Source: Cesiribacter andamanensis AMV16
GTDB taxonomy: Bacteria; Bacteroidota; Bacteroidia; Cytophagales; Cyclobacteriaceae
Direction of reading: 5' to 3'
NCBI RefSeq assembly: GCF_000348925.1
Contig: NZ_AODQ01000003.1
Span: 31,776 to 95,775, forward strand
Length of the DNA stretch: 64,000 nucleotides
The position numbers were made by a program, and so were the translations under genes. Below, piece after piece: positions 46,553 through 55,700 of the stretch (position 1 is its first letter; every line of letters begins with the position of its first letter). The notes under the pieces were generated by a model. It ran no database searches, was not told where the DNA came from, and saw only the letters and a list, made by a program, of their open reading frames with translations.

Positions 46553-47463
46553 ATGTCTGCTTTTGCCCTTTCCATCATAAAATTATCAGCTGTTGCGCGC
46601 CTGATCCGGGTGCACCAATGGGTTAAAAATCTTTTTCTGTTTATCCCCCTCTTTTTTGCAGGCCACCTGTTTGATACCCATGCCCTCATCAGCCTGCTGT
46701 CCGGTTTTCTGTCTTTTAGCCTGGTAGCCAGTGCCATTTACATTATCAATGATTATAATGACCTGGCCAGCGACCGGATGCACCCCACCAAGTCCCGCAG
46801 ACCCCTTGCGGCAGGCGAAATAGGACTACCGTATGCCTTTAGCCTGCTGGGCCTGATGCTAACCGGCGGGCTGGTGATGGCCTGGTTTGAAAATCCCCTC
46901 TTTTTTGCCGATTCTCATTGGGCTATATGGCCATAAACCTGGCCTACTCCTATGGGTTAAAGAATGTAGCCCTGCTGGACCTGTTCATAATTGCTTTTGG
47001 CTTTATGCTGCGGGTAGTGGCAGGGGGGGTGCTGGCCGATGTGCCCATCTCCCGCTGGCTGGTGATCATGGTGTTTCTGCTGGCCCTGTTTCTGGCGCTG
47101 GCCAAACGCCGGGACGATCTGCTGTTGTTCAAAAAATCCGGTCAGCAGCTGCGCAGATCGGTAAAGCATTACAATCTTGAGTTTCTGGGCTCCTGCCTTA
47201 CCCTGTTGTCGGGCATTATCATGGTTGCCTACATTATGTATACCGTTTCGGAAGAAGTGATCCAGCGGCTGCAGACCGAAAATCTGTACATGACCTCGGT
47301 TTTTGTCATTGCCGGCATGATGCGCTACCTGCAGATTACCCTGGTAGAGAACAACAGCGGCTCGCCCACCCGCATCTTGTATACCGACAATTTTATCCGC
47401 TTTGTGATTCTGGGCTGGATCATCAGCTTTTATAGTATCCTCTACCTGCCCAAGATGTGGTAG
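46553..47463 (+). CDS. ubiA: Polyprenyl-phosphate phosphoribosyltransferase, UbiA family (frameshifted)
   Basis: 303 aa after repair, about eight to nine membrane helices. Catalyses transfer of 5-phosphoribose from PRPP to a polyprenyl phosphate (decaprenyl phosphate in mycobacteria), the entry step of the arabinose-donor pathway. The first Asp-rich motif NDYNDLASDRMHPTKSRRPLAAG is clear, and the second region reads YSYGLKNVALLDLFIIAFGFMLRVVAGG and LALAKRRDDLLLF, characteristic of the phosphoribosyltransferase branch rather than quinone prenyltransferases. One base is missing at 46901-46911, probably in the T6 run at 46901-46906. First gene of the dprE cluster, 9 nt before dprE1. Confidence 0.85.
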
Positions 47464-47472
47464 TACCCCTTC

Positions 47473-48807
47473 ATGAAAAAATTACTTGCAAACTGGGGGC
47501 AATACCCAGCCCTTGAAGCCAATGAGCTAAGCTTCCGTACCCCGGCCGAAGCTGCCCAGATTGTGGCTTCAGAGGAGCAGCTGATTGCCCGTGGGGCCGG
47601 CCGCTGCTATGGCGATGCCTCCCTGGCCGCTACGGTGCTTTCTACCCTGCAGTACAATAAAATCAGGGCCTTTGATAAGCAACAGGGCATTTTTGATTGC
47701 CAGGCAGGCATTACGCTGGATGAGGTGCTGGAGGTGATCCTGCCCTGGGGATGGTTTTTGCCCGTTACGCCCGGCACCAAATTCATTACCGTAGGCGGAG
47801 CGGTAGCCTCCGATGTGCATGGCAAAAACCACCATAGCGATGGTTCTTTCTGCCAGCATGTAGAAGTGCTTGAAGTGCTTACAGCCTCCGGGCAGGTATT
47901 GCGTTGCAGCCCTTATGAAAATACCACCCTTTTTGAAACCACCTGTGGGGGTATGGGGCTTAGTGGCATTATTACCCGGGTGCGTTTTCGGCTGAAAAAA
48001 ATAGAAACTGCCTACATACGCCAGACCCAGCAAAAAGCCGCCAATCTGGAGCAGATCTTTCGGCTGTTTGAAGAAAACCGGCAGGCAACGTATTCGGTGG
48101 CCTGGATCGATTGCCTGCAAAAGGGCAGGCACCTGGGCCGCAGCATTCTGATGCTGGGTGAGCATGCACGGGTGGACGAGCTGCCCCAGAAATTCAGAAA
48201 GGACCCCCTGCAGATCCGGGAAAAAAAGAAACTGTCGGTACCCTTTAATCTTCCCGCCTTTACCCTTAATTCCTACTCTATAAAAGCCTTTAACTGGGCC
48301 TTTTATCACAAGCTGCGCGCACAGCAACGCACCGACCTTACCGATTACGATACTTATTTCTACCCCCTTGATTTTGTGCATCACTGGAACCGCATGTACG
48401 GCAAACGGGGCTTTGTGCAGTACCAGTTTGTGCTGCCCTTGGCAGGCAGCTATGAGGGACTTCGGCAAATCCTGGAAAAGATCAGCCAGAAGGGCATGGG
48501 GTCTTTTTTGGCGGTGCTGAAGCTGTTTGGCCCGCAGGCTGGCCTGCTTTCCTTTCCGATGGAAGGCTATACCCTGGCCCTGGATTTTCCCGTACGGCCC
48601 GATCTGTTTCCCTTTCTGGACGAACTGGATGACACTGTACACCGCCTGGGGGGGCGCATTTACCTCTCAAAAGATGCCCGCATGAAACCTGAAAAATTTT
48701 TGCAGGGTTATGCCCGGGCGAACGAATTTCTGGACAAGCTGCAGCAGCTCGATCCTGCCCAAAAATTTGTTTCTCTTCAGCGTAAGCGATTACACCTATC
48801 AACATGA
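47473..48807 (+). CDS. dprE1: Decaprenylphosphoryl-beta-D-ribose 2-oxidase
   Basis: 444 aa FAD-dependent oxidase of the VAO/GlcD fold that oxidises polyprenylphosphoryl-ribose to the 2-keto intermediate. FAD-binding region RGAGRCYGDASLAATVL, then TPGTKFITVGGAVASDVHGKNHHSDGSF and TCGGMGLSGIITRV. The substrate half has MYGKRGFVQYQFVLPLAG, LFGPQAGLLSFPMEGYTLALDFP and YLSKDAR. Alignment by eye with M. tuberculosis DprE1 as I remember it is nearly continuous. The benzothiazinone-reactive Cys387 of that enzyme corresponds to Ala369 here, while the catalytic Lys in SKDAR is kept. The stop overlaps the dprE2 start by 4 nt. Confidence 0.92.
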   Translation: MKKLLANWGQYPALEANELSFRTPAEAAQIVASEEQLIARGAGRCYGDASLAATVLSTLQYNKIRAFDKQQGIFDCQAGITLDEVLEVILPWGWFLPVTPGTKFITVGGAVASDVHGKNHHSDGSFCQHVEVLEVLTASGQVLRCSPYENTTLFETTCGGMGLSGIITRVRFRLKKIETAYIRQTQQKAANLEQIFRLFEENRQATYSVAWIDCLQKGRHLGRSILMLGEHARVDELPQKFRKDPLQIREKKKLSVPFNLPAFTLNSYSIKAFNWAFYHKLRAQQRTDLTDYDTYFYPLDFVHHWNRMYGKRGFVQYQFVLPLAGSYEGLRQILEKISQKGMGSFLAVLKLFGPQAGLLSFPMEGYTLALDFPVRPDLFPFLDELDDTVHRLGGRIYLSKDARMKPEKFLQGYARANEFLDKLQQLDPAQKFVSLQRKRLHLST

Positions 48808-49535
48808 ACTACATATTACTCTTGGGCGCTACCTCTGATATGGCCTTTGCCACCGCCAAAGAATTTGCCAAAAGGGGCTGGGGCCTGCTGCTGGCTGCCC
48901 GAAATCAGGAACAGCTGGCCGTGCTCAAAACCGATTTGGAGGCACGCTATGAAGTACCTGTATATGCGCTGCCCTTTGAGGCCCGGCAGTTTAGCAGCCA
49001 TGAGGCATTTTTGGCTGGCTTGCCTCATCAGCCGCTGGTAACCGCCCTGTTTTTTGGCTACCTGGGCGATCAGCAAAAAGCGCAGGACGACTGGCAGGAG
49101 AGCAGCCGCATTATTGAGGCCAACTATACCGGCGCGGTCTCTATCCTGAATCTGGTGGCCCGGCAGTACGAGCAGCAGAAGCAGGGGGCCATTATTGGGG
49201 TAAGTTCCGTAGCGGGTGAGCGGGGGCGCAAAAGCAATTACCTCTACGGCAGTGCCAAGGCAGGCTTAACTGCGTATCTGTCAGGCCTGCGCAACCGCCT
49301 GCAGGCCAGTGGCGTGCCGGTGATCACCATTAAACCCGGCTTTGTGGCCACCCGCATGACCGAGCACCTCAACCTGCCAAAACCGCTTACGGCTAGTCCC
49401 CGGCAAGTGGCAGAAGCTATTTACAAGGCCTATCAGAAGAAAAAAAATGTAGTCTATGTACTGCCGGTTTGGCGGCTGATCATGCAAAATATCCGTATGA
49501 TACCAGAGCCGGTCTTTAAGAAAATGAACCTCTAG
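48804..49535 (+). CDS. dprE2: Decaprenylphosphoryl-2-keto-ribose reductase
   Basis: 243 aa short-chain dehydrogenase. Reduces the keto intermediate to polyprenylphosphoryl-beta-D-arabinose, so with DprE1 it epimerises C2. N-terminal nucleotide site LLLGATSDMAFATAKEFAKRG, catalytic region IGVSSVAGERGRKSNYLYGSAKAGLTAYLSGL with the Ser...Tyr-x3-Lys triad, then ITIKPGFVATRM and a C-terminal VWRLIMQNIRMIPEPVFKK that matches the membrane-proximal tail of mycobacterial DprE2. The ATG overlaps the dprE1 stop (ATGA), indicating translational coupling. Confidence 0.9.
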   Translation: MNYILLLGATSDMAFATAKEFAKRGWGLLLAARNQEQLAVLKTDLEARYEVPVYALPFEARQFSSHEAFLAGLPHQPLVTALFFGYLGDQQKAQDDWQESSRIIEANYTGAVSILNLVARQYEQQKQGAIIGVSSVAGERGRKSNYLYGSAKAGLTAYLSGLRNRLQASGVPVITIKPGFVATRMTEHLNLPKPLTASPRQVAEAIYKAYQKKKNVVYVLPVWRLIMQNIRMIPEPVFKKMNL

Positions 49536-49638
49536 GCCGTTTGCCAGGCACCGGGGTTGGCTGGTGAAGAGGGGTAGGGAGTACGTAAGAAACTTTCTCC
49601 TGATGCCACATTGGCCGCGTAGAAAGCGAAAATTTGGG

Positions 49639-51384
49639 ATGGTACGCACACTATTAATTTTTTTAGCGGCTCTGGCGAGTTGCTTCCTGTACTGGAGCTT
49701 GTATGCCTACACGTCTATCGGGATAGACGATGCCCAGATCTATTTTGTCTACTTCAGGAATTTTGCCGAGGGGCATGGCTTTGTTTATAATACTGGCGGT
49801 GAGCGGGTAGAAGGCTTCACCTCCCTGCTCTGGACCCTGCTGGGAGCTGGCGCCTATGCCATCAGTCCTCTCAATTTCCCTTATTTTTTACTACTGCTCA
49901 ATGGGCTGCTGGTAGGCGGTACCCTATTGCTCATTGATAGGGGTATGCGCCTGCTTGGTGGGCAAGCGTGGACCACGCTGGCTATCATCTGCTTTTTGGG
50001 CTATAGTGTGCTTACACCCGGCTACCTGGACTGGATGCTGATTTCTCTGATGGAAACCGGGCTGTGGGCGTTTTTGCTAACAGCCGCGGTGGTGTCTCTG
50101 CTTTACCTACAGACCGACCAGCGGTATGTCTATGCCCTGTCTGCCCTGCTGGCGCTGCTGGTGCTTACCCGACCGGAAAGTATGCTTTGGGGGATATATT
50201 TTATCGTAATGGTGGTGCTCACCTACTCCCTGCAGATCCGCAAGCTTCAGTTCAGGCCCGTCAGCCTGATGGCAGGTGCATTTGTGGCCGCTCTTGTAGG
50301 CCTTGTGGTGTTCAGGCTCAGCTATTTTGGCTATCCCCTGCCCAATACCTATTATGCCAAGATGTCGGGCGATCTGTTCTATAACCTGTTCCAGGGGGGG
50401 CGCTACCTGTTTCTGAGCATGGTGCAGCTGCCCATGTTCTGGTTTTTTCTGATAATAAGCCTGGTTTCACTGGTGCTGCTGGTGCCTAAGCTGGGCTGGC
50501 ATCGTCCGGCGCCCGAGCCCCTCTCAAAAGCCTGCGCGTTTCAGCTGGTGCTGGCGGGCACCACTTTTTTGAGCTTTATGATTCCGCTTTACACCGGGGG
50601 CGACCATTTTGGCATGGGCCGTATGCTGCAGCCCCTGGTGCCTGTGTATTTTATGATGATCTTCAACATTCCTTTCTGGAAGGAAGCCACCGGCATACAC
50701 TTTAAAAAAGCCCGCACTCTGGCAATGGGGGGAATGGTGCTGGTAGTGTTTCCGCTTTTTTACTTTAGTGCCGAAGTGCCCCTGCACCGGGTGCCCGAGC
50801 AGAAAACGCCTATTTCTGATGAGATTCTTGTAGCCCGCATTGGCAGGGCTGATGCCGAAAAACTGAACCGCCTGTTTGCACCCCTTGCAACGATGCCAGC
50901 CGTTGGGGTTAGTGCTGCAGGTGGCTTTGCCTGGGCCTATAAGGGGTATACCTTTGATATGCTTGGCCTCAACAGTACGGCCATGGCGCATTCTGATAGT
51001 GAGCGAGAGGGCGTACGGAAAAATCATGCTTCCTTTGATGTCAATACCCTGCTGGAGATTAAGCCGCCTGTATTTCATGGCTATTCGCATGGTAGTGCCG
51101 TAGTGGCCCGCTTCCATCAGCAGGAGGAGGAGGCCTTTCACCCCCTGAGCCAGCAGGGCTTCAAAGACCTCTTTGTCAATGAAATATTCAAGGGAGTGTT
51201 TTTTGATCCGCAGTTTCAGCAAACGTATATCCCGGCTGTGATCCGGCATCCGCAGGTGCCAGGCCTAATCTACCAGGCCTATTTTTTAAAGAGTTACCTT
51301 CCGGAGCTGGAGCAGGCAGGGTACAGGGTGCGTCTGCTAAGCATGGCCGATGTGCGTAAGGGGTTTGAGCCCGTGCTGGAATAA
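49639..51384 (+). CDS. AftB-like GT-C arabinofuranosyltransferase
   Basis: 581 aa from ATG 49639 (an in-frame GTG at 49564 gives an extra 25 residues). About ten membrane helices are followed by a C-terminal soluble domain. The first extracytoplasmic loop has the GT-C acidic pair IDDAQIYFVYFRNFAEGHGFVYN then GERVEGFTSLLW. Later come VLTRPESMLWG, DHFGMGRMLQPLVPVYF and DMLGLNSTAMAHS. All four blocks line up with mycobacterial AftB (Rv3805c) as I recall it, which adds beta-1,2-D-arabinofuranose from decaprenylphosphoryl-arabinose. The acceptor here is unknown. It is 104 nt after dprE2. Confidence 0.75.
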   Translation: MVRTLLIFLAALASCFLYWSLYAYTSIGIDDAQIYFVYFRNFAEGHGFVYNTGGERVEGFTSLLWTLLGAGAYAISPLNFPYFLLLLNGLLVGGTLLLIDRGMRLLGGQAWTTLAIICFLGYSVLTPGYLDWMLISLMETGLWAFLLTAAVVSLLYLQTDQRYVYALSALLALLVLTRPESMLWGIYFIVMVVLTYSLQIRKLQFRPVSLMAGAFVAALVGLVVFRLSYFGYPLPNTYYAKMSGDLFYNLFQGGRYLFLSMVQLPMFWFFLIISLVSLVLLVPKLGWHRPAPEPLSKACAFQLVLAGTTFLSFMIPLYTGGDHFGMGRMLQPLVPVYFMMIFNIPFWKEATGIHFKKARTLAMGGMVLVVFPLFYFSAEVPLHRVPEQKTPISDEILVARIGRADAEKLNRLFAPLATMPAVGVSAAGGFAWAYKGYTFDMLGLNSTAMAHSDSEREGVRKNHASFDVNTLLEIKPPVFHGYSHGSAVVARFHQQEEEAFHPLSQQGFKDLFVNEIFKGVFFDPQFQQTYIPAVIRHPQVPGLIYQAYFLKSYLPELEQAGYRVRLLSMADVRKGFEPVLE

Positions 51385-51510
51385 GCCTACCTTCTACAAT
51401 CAGCCGTATTGGATTTGCCGGAACCACTCCTGACAATTTGCCTTGGCCTAAGCAGTTAAGCGTTTTTTGGCCAGTTTCATGGGTATAGCCTGTACCCCTT
51501 TATTAACCCC

Positions 51511-52660
51511 TCAGGCCAGGTGCTGGTGGGGCGCCGGTGTCTGCAGGGCCTGCTTTCGGGAAAAATACCGGTCTTTCAGTAGCAGGAACCTGCGCTCGTA
51601 TTGCTGAAAGCTCAGCCAGGAAATGCCCCATACCAACAGAAAATACAGCCCGAAGCCCAGCCAGCCTTTGCCCGTAAAAGGGGCCAGTACTTTTATGTAG
51701 GCAGCCATTACCGCCCAGTGAAAAACATACATGCCGTAAGAGACCCGGCCCACTGATACCAGAAAGGGGTGCTGAAACAGGCGGGCAAGGGGAGAGGCTG
51801 AAAACCGGTTGGTGGTGATCAGGGCGATGATAAAAAATGAAAAGCTGATGTTTAACAGGCTATACCCCCATACATGCTGGTAGTTCTGAACGGCGCCCAC
51901 ACTGTAACCAAAAGAATGCAGGGGGGGATGCATGCCCCTGTAGGCCCAGGATCAGCCAGTGGCCAAGGCCCACCAGTAAGGTAAGCAGAGCGGTGCCGGC
52001 AAACCAGCGGCCGGGATACGCTATACGCTCCGGCAGACGAAATAAAGCAATGGCGCCCCCCATGGCAAAGGCATCAAAATGGCTGAGCGTAAACCAGTAA
52101 ATGGCCTCCCCGGCTGCTTCATCGCTAAGGGCAGACCCAATGAGCCAGCGCCCCAGCAGGTAGCGTACTACCGGCCCGGCGGCAATGATAAGCAGCAGCG
52201 CGCCTTTGAGCAGGCGATTCGGCAGCAGAAAGACCAGCAGCGGCCACACCAGGTAAAACTGCTCCTCTACAGAGAGCGACCAGAAATGCGTAAACAGGGG
52301 AGAGTGTGTCCACTCCGGCGATAAACGGGTAAAATTAAAGGTGTAGGTATAGAGGTAGGGGAGCTTGCCCAGGGCCGATTCGGGCATCTGCACCAGCATA
52401 AACACCCCGGTGATCAGCAGCAGGTAGGTAAAGTACAAGGGAAAAATCCGCAGGGAGCGACGCCAGTAAAAACGCTTCAGGTAAAAGCCCAGTTCCTGCT
52501 TTTTCTCCTGCAGCAGAATACGGGTGATCAGAAAGCCGGAAAGCACAAAGAAAATCTGTACACCAATCCAGCCACTGTCCAGTAGTTGAAAATGAAACAA
52601 CATCACCAGCGTAACGGCCAGCGCCCTTAGTCCGTCAAGTGAGCGGATATAAGAAGTCAT
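51511..52660 (-). CDS. Acyltransferase family 3 membrane protein (frameshifted)
   Basis: 382 aa after repair with about ten membrane helices. Typical OafA/NodX-family features: RSLDGLRALAVTLVMLFHF at the N-terminus with the catalytic His in LFHF, IQIFFVLSGFLITRILL, YFTYLLLITGVF, and SVEEQFYLVWPLLVFLL. These enzymes O-acylate lipopolysaccharide, exopolysaccharide or lipids. The G7 run (plus strand 51921-51927) has one base too many. Fixed, the join reads LQGHASPLHSFGYSVG. The gene converges with the AftB-like gene. It may decorate the same glycan, but this is a guess. Confidence 0.82.
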
Positions 52661-52720
52661 AAAAATCCAGGTCTTGCACGAAAGGAGTGAATGGAGCTCT
52701 TTCTCCTTTAAACGTAAAAC

Positions 52721-52749
52721 AAAAAAAAATGCCCGATAATATCGGACAT
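52721..52749 (-). terminator. Terminator of the giant esterase-like gene
   Basis: ATGCCCGAT (52729-52737), loop AAT, ATCGGACAT (52741-52749), one mismatch. On the minus strand it runs into nine T. It starts 26 nt after the stop. Confidence 0.82.
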
Positions 52750-52774
52750 CTTTTTAGTGAAACTACTCCTCTGA

Positions 52775-55700
52775 TTATTGCTTCATAAATCTAGTGACTT
52801 TACTGTTAAAATCCATACTTTTCATCCTTAATAAATATAAACCTGGAGAAATGTTTGGGTTTGACAGGTCGATGTGTACACTGTTGTGGCCTTTAGTGGC
52901 TTCATACTCAGTCTGATGCACGGTGCGGCCCTGCAGGTCGGCTATTTGTAATGTGTAGGTGCCAGCTGTTGGCGCATCGAACTGAAGGGTAATTTCACCC
53001 CGGCTTGGGTTTGGATACAGGGCAAAATAAGACTCGGCCGGAACACTTTCCTGCCAGGCGGCCGTCTGCTCCTCAAAGGAGCGGCTGCTGGCGCCAGTGG
53101 TTTCCTTGGTGGCGTCCCGTACTTCCAGCACCATGGCATTCAGGATGCCGTAGTTGTCGAACTCGCCGGATTCTACTTCCACAATGACAATGCCCTTATC
53201 ATCGGGCTGCACATCCCGGATCACCGTAGTTTTGCTGATGTTGTTCTGGATCTCCAGGGTACGCTTCTTGGAGCCGATCCTGAATTCGGTTACCCCATGG
53301 TTGGAGTTGAATACACTGGACGAGAAGAAACGGAAGTTATACTTCATGTTCTTGTCAAGGCCGCTGAACTTCATTACTGCCACAACGCCCCGTTCCGTAA
53401 AGTAGAAGCTTTTGATCACTTTATCGGGATAGATACCTGCTCCATTGGCAGTAGCACCAAAATAGTTTCCGCCATCAAAGGGTTTGTCCAGTACCATGCT
53501 GATACCCGTGCCCTTGCCCTCATCATTGTTGAAATTATTCCAGTTAGCACCTTGGGTGGGGGGTTTGGTAAGGTTGTTCCAGGGGCTGCCCTGGTTCATC
53601 TCCCAACTGTGGGTAAAATTGATGTGGACCAGGTAGGAGAGGGTAGCCGCCTGCCGGATAGGGGTAAAAGGCGACTGACCGCCATTGCTGGTCGCCCGCA
53701 CCCGGTACTCGTATCCGGTACTTGGGCTCAGGTTCTGGTCTGAATAGGAGGTAGCGCTGGGGGAGGTGGTGTGAATTTTTACAAACTCACCCGATGGCAG
53801 CTGACGGCGCCAGATCTCAAATCCGCTTTCCTGATAGGATTTGTCCTGCCAGCTCAGGTCAATCTGAGTTCTGGAGACAGCATAGGCCCGGAAGCCCTCC
53901 GGTTTAAGGGGCAGGCCGCCATCGGGGTACTGCTCAATAACCATAGCCCCTAAGAAGGCGCGCTTGCCCCCGCTGCCATTTACCCGTATTTCTACTTCTC
54001 CGCTGCTGTTGGCTTTTACGCCATTGATCTGTACAGTCTGGTCTATGTTGCTTTGCACCTCCAGCGATACGGTCTCGTTGCCTATGGTGTAGTTGGTGCG
54101 ACCGTTGTTGCTTTCCAGAATGGTGCTGCCATAGAACACAAAGTTGTAACGCCGGGAGGGCGAGAGGCCTGCCACTTTAATGCGCATGGTAGAGCCTGCA
54201 TTTGCCCAGTAGTGGGAGCGGGTTACAATGTCCGGAAATACTCCTGAGTTGTTATCAGAGGTTTCGCCGGTTTCGCCGCTTCCTCCCCAGCTGGTAAGCA
54301 GGGTAAGGGAGATGCCGGTATTATCGCCTCCTTCATCCAGCAGATTGCCAATGGTTTTGTTCTGTGATGGGGAGGTGTTGGTGTTATTCCAGGGACGGGG
54401 GGCGCCAAATCCCTGGTTGAAGTTTACAAACGTAGAGCGTTTGTTGCCATCAGCTACCTGTATGGTAAAGGTTACATCAGACTCAAGCGCACCATCATAG
54501 GCAGTAAATTGCACGCCCGGATAGTTGCCCCGGTCTTCAATGGTAGGATTGAGCGTAAGCTTGCCCGTGGTGGCATTGGCCTGCTCAATGCGGGCAAAAT
54601 GCGGCAGGTTTCGCGTGCTGAGCGTCAGGGCCAGTCCCTCTGGATCATACAGATCAAAGGTGATCACTGTTTCCTCCCCATCGCTGGCAAATACAGTAGA
54701 GGGAATGGTGCCAATTACCGGCGGCTGGTTGCTGCCATCCAGGTTAAGCAGGGCCACATTGCTCCAGCCAGAGGCGCCTGCCTGGTTGATGGCCCGCACC
54801 CGGTAGTAGTTGGCCCCGCTACTGTTAGGTTCCTGGTCAGTGAAGAGGCTGGTATTAGCCTGTGTTTGCCCCAGGGGTGAAAACGTACTGCCATTGGTGC
54901 TTTTCTCAAGCTCAAAGCCTGTTTCATTGTCGGCATTGTCTGTCCAGCGCAGCTGTATGGTATTATCACTGGCAAGGGTAGCGCCAAGCTGGGTAGGAGC
55001 TATAGGGGCTTCTTCGCTGCCGCCGCCGCCGCCATCTTCTTCAATCGTAATGCTGGCTACAGCACTCCAGGCCGAAGGACCGGCATCGTTGAAGGCGCGC
55101 ACCCGGTACCAGAGCGTACTGCCAGGGGTTGGGGCATCGGGGTCGGTGAAGCTAAGCGCATTGGCCGCGGTGGTGCCTAGTTCGGTAAAGCTGGTGCCAT
55201 CGGTGCTGCGCTCAATGGTAAAGCCGGTTTCGTTATCGGCATTATCGGTCCAGTTCAGCTGTACGGCTTTGGCATCATTCAGGCTGGCAGTCAGCTGGGC
55301 AGGGGCTGCCGGCACAGTTTCCTCACCGCCACCATCGCCATCCTCTTTGAGCTGGGCTACATTGCTCCAGCCTGAAGTACCCGCCTCGCCGGTGGCACGC
55401 ACCCGGTAATACAGCGTAGTGCCAGCCGTATAGGGGGTAGGATCGGTAAAGCTGCTGCTGTTGGCAGCTACTTCGCCAATTTTGCTGAAGGTAGTATTGT
55501 CGCTGCTGCGTTGTATCTCAAAGCCGCTTTCCGTAGCTGCATTGTCGGTCCAGCTCAGGCGTACCTGATTGTCCTCTCCAAGGGCTGCCGTCAGCTGGCT
55601 GGGTGCAGCAGGTGGTGTAGGGGTACCCCCTCCATTTTCATCGCCATCATACCGCACCTCCAGTACCAGTGCATTGATATAGCCATAGCGGGTATTGTCT

